From positions 503,043 to 567,042 of the forward strand of contig NZ_JAUSVK010000001.1 of the NCBI RefSeq assembly GCF_030814655.1: a stretch of DNA of 64,000 bases. Direction: 5' to 3'. A program made the translations under genes and the position numbers. Below are positions 52,834 through 62,177 of this stretch, one piece after another. This DNA is from Labrys monachus. GTDB taxonomy: Bacteria; Pseudomonadota; Alphaproteobacteria; Rhizobiales; Labraceae. Positions within the stretch are counted from its first letter, which is position 1, and every line of letters starts with the position of its first letter. The notes beneath the pieces were generated by a model, which was not told where the DNA came from, did no database searches, and saw only the letters and a program-made list of their open reading frames with translations.

Positions 52834-53770
52834 ATGGCTCTGCGGACATACGTCTTCGTCGCCGCGCCCTGAACGGGCCGGATTGTGCAAGGGAAGATCG
52901 GGGCGACGACGGCTGGTCTGGTGTCAGCCGTGGTGCAGTGTATCGGTGGTCGTGAGGAATCGTGGCCTCGCATGTTGTGCAAGGCCGCCGTCGCCCCTGT
53001 CCCGCCGGGTTTGGCGCGCCAACAGCAACGCGCCGACGCCCGGCTTCATTCCAGTTCTCCCGTCGTTCCCGCTAGGCCTCCGGTCTCCCGAAAGCCCGGC
53101 CCGGATTGCGCCGGACGGGAGGCATCGCCGGCGCCGGAGGGCACGGTTCCCTCCCTTGCCGGCCACGCCGGACAGGCCTGCATCGTGGGCGGCTTCCGGG
53201 CCAGGGAAGCCGCTGATGAGGCAGGACCTCACCCACGGAACCGGCAGAACAGGGGCCCTGGCGGGCGGCTTATATCTTCGCCGCTGGCGCCGGCCGTGCA
53301 GCCGTTCCCGCGCTGCATCGGCCGCGGACGCTGCGGGCCGGGTTTGGCCCGGCCGCCGGCGTCCGGCAAGGCGATCCGGCCTGGAAGGCCGGCGCCTCTC
53401 CTGTCCCGCGCGGGATCTGCGGCAGGCCCGAAGGCGGCCCCGATCCCGGCAAGGGTTCCTCATCAAGCCCCGTCTGCAGGCCTTACGGCCGGACGATCGC
53501 ACACCCGGCGCCACCGGAGGTCGGCGGGCCCGGCATTGCCCGCGCAAACGTCACGCGGGCAACAGGCGGTCTGCAGCGATCCCTCTTTGGCGCTCGCCCA
53601 TCCCGGTTTCCAGGCCAGGGCAATATGGACAAGCGCCTCGATGCGGCCAGCGCGCCGCAGGCAAAGGCCGGGATCGGCCAGGGTGGGTGGATGCAACGGG
53701 GCCGTATCGCGAACCTTGGCCCCGCCGCGCTTCGTTCCGAGGCAAAGTAGGCCACGGGACAGGGCGGATG
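52834..53770. other. Intergenic region without recognisable gene
   Basis: About 940 bases of GC-rich DNA between the repeat cluster and the gspE remnant. Frames here give Pro/Arg/Ala-rich translations with no domain or signal peptide. It may be decayed remains of the gene that once followed the gspE fragment, but nothing recognisable is left. Confidence 0.4.
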
Positions 53771-54307
53771 TCAAGATTTGTACGTGTTTTGTTCGACGGA
53801 GCAGGGGGGCTGTAAATCCGGGTGACCGTTGCGAATGGAAGACCTGTGCAGGGCAACGGAAATCAAACGCGCGGTCGGTGAATCTCCATGGCATTCAGCC
53901 TGCGGCACGAGCGCAAGGCCGGTCTTGGCGCTGAGGGCTGCCAGCGAGAAGGTGTCGAGAGGATCGCCGACGGCCAGCGTCAGGGTGGTGTCGTCGCACC
54001 GCAGCGGCACCAGGCCTGCCCCCACCAGGAAGCGGCTCGGCACGTTCGGCAGCGCAAGCGGCGTCTCCGGATAGGTATCGGCGACGGGCCATCCTAGGAT
54101 CGCGGCCCATCCCTCGGCAAAATCCGCATCGGAGATCAGGCCGAGCTTGTTGAGCGCCCGGTCGAGGCGTTCGCCGCTTGCTTGCGCGGTGCCTCGGCCC
54201 CGCTCCAGGCTGTCTTCCCGAAGCGCGCCCCGCTTGAGCCAGAATTCCACGAGCCTGTCGATCGGCGACATCTCGGCCCTGTCGGAGAGCGGCTCGCGAT
54301 GCGTCAT
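53771..54307 (-). pseudogene. Type II secretion ATPase GspE fragment (N-terminal domain only)
   Basis: A 178-residue frame starting MTHREPLSDRAEMSPIDRLV. Residues ~20-150 match the MshEN/GspE N-terminal domain: GLISDADFAEGWAAILGWP, ALPNVPSRFLVGAGLVPLR, DDTTLTLAVGDPLDTFSLAAL. In a full GspE (over 500 residues) a second N-terminal domain and the Walker-type ATPase follow; here the frame ends shortly after the first domain in unrelated sequence. It is therefore a remnant or a stand-alone MshEN protein. Its ATG overlaps the prepilin peptidase stop (ATGA), showing the two were once one operon. Confidence 0.65.
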
Positions 54308-54774
54308 GACAGAAGTCCCTTCACCTGGGCATAGGCGATCAGCAGGGTACTGCCGGCGAGGAAGGGACCGAGGGCGATCGGCCGCTTCGCAACCTGCCCC
54401 CAGGAAACCGTGGCATCGGCGAGACGGCGGCTCCCTGCCAAATCGAGAAGGATCACCAGAGCAAGGGACGAGGCCAGAAGCAACATCAGGCCGACCTGCT
54501 GGACGCCGATCAAAGCGCCACATCCGGCCGCGAGCTTGACGTCACCGAAGCCGAGCCCGGGGAAACCGCGCACGCGCCGGAACAGCGAGGCCGTGATCCA
54601 CAGGATCGAACAAGCGAGCACCATGCCGGCGATCCGCAGGTCAGGCTCAGGAGGTGCGAAGACCGCCGTCAGCAGTAGAAAGGGCAATGTCAGGAAATCG
54701 GGAAGGCGATACACGGCACCGTCATAGACGCCCATGATCAGCAATAGGAGAGCCGCCGACACCAGAATATTCAT
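54304..54774 (-). CDS. Prepilin peptidase, short A24 type
   Basis: A 156-residue membrane protein with about six helices. The two catalytic aspartates of this family lie in RLPDFLTLP and in the GxGD motif of GFGDVKLAAG. It lacks the N-terminal methylase part of PilD, as in CpaA/TadV-type enzymes. It cleaves type IV pilin-like signal peptides. GGAGAG precedes the ATG at 54774. It overlaps the gspE fragment by 4 bases, a residue of a type II secretion or pilus operon; no pilin gene is nearby. Confidence 0.8.
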   Translation of the reverse strand: MNILVSAALLLLIMGVYDGAVYRLPDFLTLPFLLLTAVFAPPEPDLRIAGMVLACSILWITASLFRRVRGFPGLGFGDVKLAAGCGALIGVQQVGLMLLLASSLALVILLDLAGSRRLADATVSWGQVAKRPIALGPFLAGSTLLIAYAQVKGLLS

Positions 54775-54844
54775 GTGTCTCTCCAAACACCGACGATCGC
54801 CAGACTGCGTCCGCTGCAGCCAGGGAACCAGGCCAGACGCGCGT

Positions 54845-55193
<349 letters not shown>

Positions 55194-55225
55194 AATTCGG
55201 ATTTTTTAATTTAACAAATTAAATT

Positions 55226-55732
55226 TTATATCTTTTGTATATATTTCTCAAGAGAAATGTATTCGTCTTCATTTAGCATAAATTTCCCAGAGATAAGAAA
55301 TTTTCCGACAATTGATTGAGCGTTTAAAATTAGTATTTCTCTTTGAAAAGAAATTTCTTCGTCCTCTCCATTTTCTGGGTCTGTCAAAAAAACGGAGATG
55401 CTGTTAGAGGACGAGGTCGAAGATGGACGTATGGAAATTGAATCATCCAAAACGAGTTCGGTTGACTCGAAACAACCATCTATCATGTAAAAATCCTCTA
55501 TCAATGTAGTTAATCCAATTGAACAGTCGGAATAATATCGCTTCGAATTGGAATTAAAATAAAAACTAAATAGACGGCCCCAATCATAATAACTGGTCAG
55601 TTTATACAAGAAAAATATCCCCTCCTCTCCTGGTATTATCTTTGAACTAAGGATGGATGTGCGAAACCACTCTCTATTCGACGCGGAAAGTTTCGATATT
55701 TCCTGGAGAGTAAACACGTCTGGTGTCTCCAC
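55226..55732 (-). CDS. AT-rich hypothetical protein, possible immunity protein
   Basis: A 168-residue protein from a GTG at 55732; the gene is about one-third G+C, far from the chromosome. It is acidic and serine-rich, with aromatic strands (FFLYKLTSYYDWGRLFSFYF) and a Ser run (PSSTSSSNSISVF). No family is recognised. The composition, small acidic product and position beside an Imm33-type gene fit a polymorphic-toxin immunity protein; that is inference. The lack of an ATG could also mean a 5'-truncated gene. Confidence 0.55.
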   Translation of the reverse strand: METPDVFTLQEISKLSASNREWFRTSILSSKIIPGEEGIFFLYKLTSYYDWGRLFSFYFNSNSKRYYSDCSIGLTTLIEDFYMIDGCFESTELVLDDSISIRPSSTSSSNSISVFLTDPENGEDEEISFQREILILNAQSIVGKFLISGKFMLNEDEYISLEKYIQKI

Positions 55733-55828
55733 TAATTGGCGCCACTATTATCGGGATTGCTTTTCGAATTTCCATTTGAATCAGGCGATGAATCTTTTGA
55801 CGAATCATATTTACGATCGGGAATAACG

Positions 55829-55923
55829 AATAACGGTGACAGTGCATTTTAGAATAACGGTAACAGTGCATTTTATTCACCCATCATGCGAGTTTGAAAA
55901 TAACATGCACTGTCACCGTTATT
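55829..55923. repeat. 19-bp perfect inverted repeat, TGCACTGTCACCG family
   Basis: AATAACGGTGACAGTGCAT at 55829-55847 is the exact inverse of ATGCACTGTCACCGTTATT at 55905-55923. A further direct copy of the left arm with one change (GGTAACAG) lies at 55853-55871. Together they frame a ~95-base element between the two AT-rich genes. Related copies recur at 56531-56784. Confidence 0.8.
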
Positions 55924-55929
55924 CGGAAT

Positions 55930-56286
55930 CTAGAGCTTATCATCTAAAATATCGATTAATTTCGAGTCGAACCAAATGTCTTCGTACCCATCGGCGATCA
56001 AGAAACGCCAACCAGGTGGCAATCCAAGATAAGGAAGAACTGCCGGGTATATTTCTGATAGATGCGCAACATGCACGGGTTGAAAGAAATCATCGGCATC
56101 TGATAGTATTTCGCCTGCCCAGATATACCAACCGGTTGTGTCACCTTGAGGCGGATGGCGCAGTCCATTAAGTGGCTGAAGGCCAGTTCTCGCGTTAGAG
56201 GCGATCCCTACCTTCAGCCATTCTGAAACTGGGACAAACGGGACGCCCATCTTTGTACATAGTGCCTGCTGCTTTAAGCTGTCCAC
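55930..56286 (-). CDS. Imm33-type (DUF2185-like) immunity protein
   Basis: A 118-residue protein starting at a GTG (56286). It shows the pattern of this small immunity family: an N-terminal [39 protein letters not shown], a [17 protein letters not shown] block, and [21 protein letters not shown]. Imm33-type proteins neutralise secreted polymorphic toxins. No toxin, VgrG, Rhs or two-partner gene is in the window, so it is an orphan. The frame is open ~75 bases further upstream with no standard start, so it may be 5'-truncated. Confidence 0.7.
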   Translation of the reverse strand: MDSLKQQALCTKMGVPFVPVSEWLKVGIASNARTGLQPLNGLRHPPQGDTTGWYIWAGEILSDADDFFQPVHVAHLSEIYPAVLPYLGLPPGWRFLIADGYEDIWFDSKLIDILDDKL

Positions 56287-56834
56287 GGGCTCAAATTCCT
56301 CTATATCAACGTCAGTAGTTTTTGTATTTATTCCCCTGGACCGATCCTGTTAAATTGAGTCTCAAGACAGCCTCCCAGTTACAACCCGCCGTCACTACGC
56401 TTGGCGATGCTAACCGTGCCAGGAGCGGGTCTCGTTGTGGTCGAGACCAAGCTCGTTCTTGGCGGTCTCGAAGCGGATCCGTTCAATACCCAAATGATCG
56501 TGTACTGCATTCATGTCACTTTGATCCATTGCGCTGTCACCGGAATTTAGCAACGAGACGCTTAATGCCATTCAGCTCACGTACATTCCATATAGTCAAT
56601 CGCCAATCATATCTCTCGTGACAATCCAATACCTAATTTCTACTCGCCGAGTCTATATCCATGAACAATATAATTTGTGCACTGTCACCGGAATTGGCTG
56701 TCACCGGAATTGGACGCCAAAGCGTGAGGCGCCCATGGAAGGCAAGGACAGGGGACGAATAAAGTGCGGTGCCACCGTTATTCGCGCTATTCGGAAAAAC
56801 ACGGGTGATCACGATAGCGTCTTCCAAGCGATAT
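56287..56834. other. Intergenic patch with repeat copies
   Basis: Contains no credible gene; short frames are composition noise. It carries four copies of the TGCACTGTCACCG-type repeat, described separately, and mixed GC content, consistent with degraded mobile DNA. Confidence 0.5.
56531..56784 (+). repeat. Four further copies of the TGCACTGTCACCG repeat family
   Basis: GCGCTGTCACCGGAATTT at 56531-56548; GTGCACTGTCACCGGAATTG from 56677; an immediate tandem copy, giving CTGTCACCGGAATTGG twice in a row (56682-56697 and 56698-56713); and GTGCGGTGCCACCGTTATTC from 56764. Two right-hand versions exist, GAATT and TTATTC. The family resembles REP-like ends. Confidence 0.7.
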
Positions 56835-57200
56835 TCAGCTGGCTTTGTAGCGTTCACGAGCGCGCATTACCTCGGCGCGATATTGTACGGTCCAGGCGTG
56901 TAGCGCCCGAAGGGGTGCTTCCAGGGTGCGACCCAACGCGGAAATTTCATAAGCGACGGCGATCGGCGAAAGGCTGACGATGCGCCGTTCAATAATTCCA
57001 TTGGCCTCCAGGCGCCTGAGGCACTGTGTCAGCGCCTTTTGCGTGACGCCGTCCAACTGCCGTCTCAACGCATTGAAACGCAGCGGGCCATCGCACAGCG
57101 CACCCAACACCAAGATAGACCATTTGCTCGCGATCTCATCGAGCAACAACCGATCCTCGACGAGGTTCTCATTCGCAGAGTCAGGAGGGATGCTTTGCAT
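56835..57200 (-). CDS. HxlR-family transcriptional regulator
   Basis: A 121-residue winged-helix protein. The HxlR core reads KWSILVLGALCDGPLRFNAL, GVTQKALTQCLRRLEANGII, and SPIAVAYEISALGRTLEAPL. The ATG at 57200 has CTGGAG upstream and gives the family length; a longer frame reaches 57281 but runs through the likely promoter. HxlR proteins are dimers that often control divergent metabolic or redox genes; here the divergent gene is an enoyl-CoA hydratase, 95 bases away. GC content is lower than the chromosome average. Confidence 0.9.
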   Translation of the reverse strand: MQSIPPDSANENLVEDRLLLDEIASKWSILVLGALCDGPLRFNALRRQLDGVTQKALTQCLRRLEANGIIERRIVSLSPIAVAYEISALGRTLEAPLRALHAWTVQYRAEVMRARERYKAS

Positions 57201-57212
57201 GGGATACTCCAG

Positions 57213-57225
57213 GCTACCAGGTAGC
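57213..57225. promoter_or_regulatory. Candidate HxlR operator
   Basis: GCTACCAGGTAGC: perfect 6-base inverted arms (GCTACC/GGTAGC) around one base, within the 95-base divergent region and 13 bases from the HxlR start. TACC-type palindromes are common HxlR-family sites. A TTGACT at 57240 and TATACT at 57260 lie nearby towards the hydratase gene, at a short 14-base spacing. Confidence 0.45.
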
Positions 57226-57295
57226 ATCAAGGTGCGTAATTGACTGCTGGTATACAGATTATACTTAAGGGCGCCTGACATGAAAAGGAGTTCAA

Positions 57296-58138
57296 ATGTC
57301 CGCCCAGAAATATGAGACCATCCTTGTGCACCGCGAAGGCGCCGCCGCCTGGGTAACGATCAACAATCCCCCGCTCAACATCCTCGATGCGCGCCTCATG
57401 ACGGAGATCAACGATTTTGCCGGACATGCTGCCAAGGACGACACTCTGAGTGTGATTGTCTTCCAGAGTGCCGATCCAGACTTTTTCATAATCCATGGCG
57501 ACATGAACTTCGTGAAACAGCCGGAGGCGCTCATGTCGCTTCAGCTTGGTGATGCAGGTACCGAGGGGCTCAACCCGATGATGCGACTGCACGAGAGGCT
57601 TCGCGCTCTGCCCCAGATTACGATCGGCAAGCTCGCCGGCTACGCACGGGGCGGCGGCGCAGAGTTCCTGTCGGCGCTCGATATGCGTTTCGCCGCCAGA
57701 GGCATTGGCGGCATTGCCCAAATGGAGGCTTTGATTGGCATTATTCCTGGTGCAGGTGGAACGGCGTATCTTCCACAGCTTGTCGGGCGGGCGCGCGGCT
57801 TGGAAATTGCCGTGGGTGCGACATTGTTCGATGCCGACCTGGCTGAGCGTTACGGCTGGATAAACCGGGCACTCCCTTCGGAAGAGCTTGACGCGTTTGT
57901 TGACGGCCTCGCCAAGGCAATCGCGTCACGAGCGCCGGGAATGGTACGTGCCGCCAAGCAAGCGATCGATGCAAGTTCCAAAGATTTGACGAAAGCACTG
58001 CAGATCAACAACGAACTGCTCGGCCAGACTTTTGCTGCGCCGATGGCGACTGCACTCACTCTGGCCGCACTGGAGGCCGGAGCTCAGACGCGTGAGGGCG
58101 AGAAGAAACTCGAGGAAACGCTGTCTGCTTTGTTGTGA
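57296..58138 (+). CDS. Enoyl-CoA hydratase/isomerase family protein
   Basis: A 280-residue crotonase-fold protein. The acyl-CoA oxyanion segment is HGDMNFVKQ, the first catalytic-type glutamate is in ARGGGAEFLSALDMRFAA, and the second region is QMEALIGIIPGAGGTAYLPQLVG. C-terminal helices complete the trimer interface. AAGGAG at 57285-57290 precedes the ATG. It is divergent from an HxlR regulator that probably controls it. The exact CoA substrate cannot be told. Confidence 0.88.
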   Translation: MSAQKYETILVHREGAAAWVTINNPPLNILDARLMTEINDFAGHAAKDDTLSVIVFQSADPDFFIIHGDMNFVKQPEALMSLQLGDAGTEGLNPMMRLHERLRALPQITIGKLAGYARGGGAEFLSALDMRFAARGIGGIAQMEALIGIIPGAGGTAYLPQLVGRARGLEIAVGATLFDADLAERYGWINRALPSEELDAFVDGLAKAIASRAPGMVRAAKQAIDASSKDLTKALQINNELLGQTFAAPMATALTLAALEAGAQTREGEKKLEETLSALL

Positions 58139-58214
58139 AGGGTTGCTGGCGGCTTGACCGCCGGCAATTACCACCATTTCGGGGCGCCGTGGGAATCTCT
58201 GCAACAATACCCGC

Positions 58215-58530
58215 TCAGGGTTTTGGTCGAGGTGGCGGGAAGCAAACCCGGCGACCGAACCAATCGACCGCGGCTGCCAGCCTTACGGCAATTGCAGGAG
58301 CAACTGCCTGACGGGCCAAGGGATAGACAAAACTCCGGCGCATGGGGATATAGGCGAGGTCCGTGGCCCAGACCTGGTTCGGTTTGGTCACCGCCAGCTT
58401 GCGCAGGATATAGGGATAGATCTTGTGGCCCCGCGTCGGTCTCGAGGTATTCGCGCGCGGGTAGATCGCCTCTATCCCCGTGCGCTTCATCAGGTAACGA
58501 TCCGCTCGCTCGGTCAGGCGGTCCTGCGCC
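58215..58530 (-). pseudogene. IS3-family transposase (OrfB) remnant
   Basis: The frame contains MKRTGIEAIYPRANTSRPTR, GHKIYPYILR, KPNQVWATDLAYIPMRRSFVY and VDWFGRRV, all diagnostic of the DDE transposase N-terminal half of IS3/IS407-type OrfB. The first catalytic Asp (WATD) is present, but the rest of the catalytic core is missing and the frame ends at 58215. A ~13-residue foreign stretch (ARQAVAPAIAVRLAA) interrupts the usual VYLVAVVDW. It is a dead insertion-sequence fragment just upstream of the second autotransporter. Confidence 0.75.
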
Positions 58531-58871
58531 AATTCGCGAAGGTGCTGCGTCGGCTTCTTCTGCGAATGCCAGGCATATTCCGTCTCGATGGCGAGGTGCG
58601 CAGCCGGGAGACCCGCATAGAGCCGGAAAGAAATCGGTACCCCCAACGCCTCCCGCGTAGACATCGGCGAAACTGTGGCCAAAATGCCACAATGTTTCCA
58701 TTGTGCCCGGCATTTTCGTTTTGCCGATAGAGGCTTCGCAATGCCGGTATCGGGCGTTCTCCCCGCCAGCTCACAATACGCCATTCCCTCCTGCTGCGTC
58801 GCAGCTCGGCCCGCCACGGCCGCGCCGCCGGTCGCGCCGGGGGGAGGCGATTTCGGGCATGAGGCGGGACC

Positions 58872-61800
58872 ATGGGGCATAGGAAGACTTCGAGTGCGGC
58901 GGCATCCTCGGGCAGACGATGTGAAGCGGGTTCGGCAGCGGCCTGGTTTGCGCCGCCCGGCAGGACGTCGAGCCATGCGGCCCGCCTGACGTCTCTGTCC
59001 CTCACCACGGCATTGGCCGCCATTGTGGCGACGCTGGTGTCGCCGGGAGCGGCGGAGGCCGCATGCACGACGACGACCGTGAGCCACGACAAGACGATGA
59101 ATTGCTCCGGCACGGTCTCCGGAGGCGGATCCGTCTATGCGAGTTCGGGCACGGCGACGGTCAATCTCAACGGCGGCACCTACACCAACAGCGGCGGCGT
59201 GGGGATCCAGGGCAGCGGCAAGAACGGCGTCACCCTGACCACCACCGGCACCAACAGCGTCACCGGGTCGGAGGACGGTATCCGGCTCGGCTCGTCGGAC
59301 GGTTCCGTCACGCTCGATTATTTCTCGGCAAGCGCGACCGGCAATGACGGCTTCGGCATTATCGTCAACGCCCCGAACGGCGATATCGAGGCCAATTATT
59401 TCAGTGGTTCGGCCACCGGTTACGGCAATTCCGGCCTTCGCCTCAATGCGGGCGGCGACATCACCGCCAACAGCTTCAGCGGCACGGGCACGAGCGACAC
59501 CGGCGCCGGCGTGCGGTTCGACGCCGATGGCGACGTGACCGCGAACGACTTCTCCGGCTCGGGCATCAACACCGGCGGGAACGGCAACGGCGTTCACTTC
59601 GTGGCGGGCGGCAGCATCACCGCCACCAATTTCGGCGGCACGGGCACCAGCGCGAACGCCTCCGGCATCCGCCTGGAAGCGGGCGAAAACATCACCTTCA
59701 CGTCCAATGCTTCCGCGAGCGCCAGCGGCGGCGACTATGGCCTGTGGGCGGCCAGCAGCAGCCTGTCATCGGGCATCGTGAGCATCACCACCACCGGCGG
59801 CTCGTTCAGCGGAACCGCCGATGCCGGCGCCTATCTCGCCGGGCCGACCGTGACGCTCGACGCCACGGACACATCGTTCTCGGGCGGCACGGACGGCGTC
59901 GCAGCGTCCGGCGCGAATGTGCAACTGACTTTCACCAACGCCACCGTCACCGGCGATGCCGACCAGGACGGCGTGGGCAGCGGCATCCGCATTTCCAATG
60001 CGACCACGGCGCAGGTCACCGTCGGTGCCGGCTCCACCGTGACCGGCTCGGGGCAAAGCCTGGACGATGCGGTCATCTCCATCACGAGCAGCGGCTCCTC
60101 GACCATCACCGTCGGCGCCGGTGCGCTGGTGAGCTCGTGGCATTACACAGGCGAGGGGGATTCGGCGGGGCTGGCCACCGCGGCCGGCGACATCGCCATC
60201 GCCACCAGCGGCGGGGCGACGACGATCGACAATGATGGCACCATCATCGGCCGCGTCAGCCTCACCGACAGCAACGACACGTTCAACAACAACTCCTCCA
60301 ACACCTGGATCACCGTCGGCGACAACCAGTTCGGCGCCGGCAACGACACGGTGAACAATGTCGGCCGGACGGAGACGGCGGTGCAGGGGGCGGTAGCGGA
60401 AACCACCAACTTCTACGGCCTCGAAACCTTCGTCAACGGCGATCCGGATTCGGAGGCGGCCGGTCTCCTCACGATGATCGACGAGACATCCGGGCAGATC
60501 GCTTTCGACGGCGCCCGCGACGTCACCTATGTCAGCGGCGTTTTCGACGGTGTCGGCAACAGCACCGTCGGCCTCGACACCTATCTGGGCAAGGCCGGTT
60601 CGACGTCGGACGTGCTCGCCATCGGCGGCCTGGACGAGGACGGCAATCTCATCGACGGGGCGGTCACGCTCGGGCAGACCGCCTTGCTCATCCATGACGT
60701 GAACAGCGGCGCCGGCGCCTTCAATCTTGCCGGCATCGAGGTGGTCGATGTCGAGGATTCCTCCGGGGTCACCTATGGAAAATATGATTCGAGCCACACT
60801 GCGAGCTTTGTGATCTCACCGGAGTCGGACGATTATTCCACCGAATTCGGCGGCGTCATCGACAAGGGGCTTTTCTTCTACGACCTCGCCGTCATCGGCA
60901 ACGACCAATATCTCGTAGGCCTTCCCGATACCGAAGCGTTCCAGCTCCCGAAGCTGGTCACGGGCGCGCAGAGCATCTGGCAGGAGACTTCCAGCCTGTG
61001 GCTCGGCCGTCAAGCCGACCTCAGATCCTATCTGGACGGTTCGCAGCGCGGCACGCCCGCCTCCAAGGCCACCGGTGCCGATCCCCGCCAGCCCGCATCC
61101 GCCATGCCGGGTGTGTGGGTGAAGATGATCGGCAGCTGGAGTTCGAGAAATGCGTCGAATTCCTTCACCGCCTATGGCCACACCTATCATTACGATACCG
61201 GATACCGTCAGGACCAATACGGCTTCATGGCGGGCATCGATTTCGCCAAGGAGGGGGTCGGCTCTACCGACGGCACGCTGCTTTTCGGCATGCTGGGAGG
61301 ATATGTCACCTCCAACCTCGACTTCCATTCAAGCCCCAACTCGGCCGACTATACCGGCGAGAGTGTCGGTGCCTACGCCTCCTACCTCAATTCAGGCTGG
61401 TTCGTGGACTCCCTGTTCAAGGCGGATTTTCTGTCCCTGACGTATAAGGCGCCGACCCTGGTTTCCATGGGGTATTCGGGGCAGTCCACCAATGCACGCA
61501 ACCTCGGCTTCGTCCTCGATGCCGGCTACCGCATGCAGATGGGCACGAGCGGCTTCATCGAGCCGTCGGCAACGCTGAATTACGTCAATACCACTATCGA
61601 CAAGATCGCCTTCGGAGACGGGACCACGGCCGATTTCGGCGGCAATGACAGCCTGCGGGGCGGCGTCGGCGCCCGGCTCGGCCTTCGGGCCTACGACACG
61701 GCGGCCTATGGGGTGGAAGCGAGCCTGACCGGCCGCCTGTGGTATGAGTTCGAGGGCGACAATGCGGTCACGCTGCTCAATCCCGGCGATCCTTTCGTGG

Positions 61801-61958
61801 CGACCGACAAGTTGAAAGGCCTGTTCGGCGAGGCGGGCGTCGGCCTCAAGGTGTTCGGGAAGGACAATGGCTGGAGCGGCTTTACCGATGCCAGCGCCCT
61901 GTTCGGCGAAAAATACGTCGCCGCCAGCGTCAAGGCCGGCCTGCGCTATCAGTGGTGA
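58872..61958 (+). CDS. Autotransporter outer-membrane protein (complete)
   Basis: A 1028-residue type V secretion protein. The long basic leader and hydrophobic core (LTTALAAIVATLVSPGAAEA) are typical autotransporter signal regions. The passenger (~65-700) is a Gly/Ser/Thr/Asn-rich beta helix, with short repeats such as SATGNDGFGI, GGDITANSFSGTGTS, DGDVTANDFSGSG and GGSITATNFGGTGTS at 20-25-residue intervals, so it probably forms a regular solenoid. The C-terminal autotransporter barrel (~760-1028) begins GVWVKMIGSW and ends in the sorting signal LRYQW. GAGGCGGGA precedes the ATG. It differs from the adhesin at the left edge. Role: surface adhesion or aggregation. Confidence 0.9.
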   Translation: MGHRKTSSAAASSGRRCEAGSAAAWFAPPGRTSSHAARLTSLSLTTALAAIVATLVSPGAAEAACTTTTVSHDKTMNCSGTVSGGGSVYASSGTATVNLNGGTYTNSGGVGIQGSGKNGVTLTTTGTNSVTGSEDGIRLGSSDGSVTLDYFSASATGNDGFGIIVNAPNGDIEANYFSGSATGYGNSGLRLNAGGDITANSFSGTGTSDTGAGVRFDADGDVTANDFSGSGINTGGNGNGVHFVAGGSITATNFGGTGTSANASGIRLEAGENITFTSNASASASGGDYGLWAASSSLSSGIVSITTTGGSFSGTADAGAYLAGPTVTLDATDTSFSGGTDGVAASGANVQLTFTNATVTGDADQDGVGSGIRISNATTAQVTVGAGSTVTGSGQSLDDAVISITSSGSSTITVGAGALVSSWHYTGEGDSAGLATAAGDIAIATSGGATTIDNDGTIIGRVSLTDSNDTFNNNSSNTWITVGDNQFGAGNDTVNNVGRTETAVQGAVAETTNFYGLETFVNGDPDSEAAGLLTMIDETSGQIAFDGARDVTYVSGVFDGVGNSTVGLDTYLGKAGSTSDVLAIGGLDEDGNLIDGAVTLGQTALLIHDVNSGAGAFNLAGIEVVDVEDSSGVTYGKYDSSHTASFVISPESDDYSTEFGGVIDKGLFFYDLAVIGNDQYLVGLPDTEAFQLPKLVTGAQSIWQETSSLWLGRQADLRSYLDGSQRGTPASKATGADPRQPASAMPGVWVKMIGSWSSRNASNSFTAYGHTYHYDTGYRQDQYGFMAGIDFAKEGVGSTDGTLLFGMLGGYVTSNLDFHSSPNSADYTGESVGAYASYLNSGWFVDSLFKADFLSLTYKAPTLVSMGYSGQSTNARNLGFVLDAGYRMQMGTSGFIEPSATLNYVNTTIDKIAFGDGTTADFGGNDSLRGGVGARLGLRAYDTAAYGVEASLTGRLWYEFEGDNAVTLLNPGDPFVATDKLKGLFGEAGVGLKVFGKDNGWSGFTDASALFGEKYVAASVKAGLRYQW

Positions 61959-62177
61959 TCCTGCCGGGCGTGCAAGCGAATTCCGGCGGATCGGGGATTG
62001 GGACGGTCACTGCGGCGGATTGCGCGCCCCTTTCGGGAGGCGCTTTCCGTCTCGGTGATCATCTGCGGACAAAGGGTCTGGTGGCAAGCGATGGCAATAA
62101 TCGATCCCAGGCAACGATAACTCGCAAGAAAGGGAAGGGCCTGCGTGCGGCTGAACGAACCCGGCCCGGCCGCTCTC
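61959..62177 (+). other. Leader region of the small membrane-protein pair
   Basis: No gene in this 219-base gap. It probably holds the terminator of the autotransporter and the promoter of the downstream pair; no strong hairpin was recognised. Confidence 0.35.

Noticed and set aside
52883-53934. Several overlapping plus- and minus-strand frames between the repeats and the gspE fragment
   Set aside because: Pro/Arg-rich translations with no domains; they overlap each other on both strands and run into the gspE remnant.
55674-55880. Minus-strand 68-codon frame rich in His/Cys/Tyr
   Set aside because: It is just a translation of the TGCACTGTCACCG repeat copies and overlaps the AT-rich gene start.
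55829-56784. CRISPR array
   Set aside because: Repeats occur in both orientations with irregular spacing and variable ends, and no cas gene is present.
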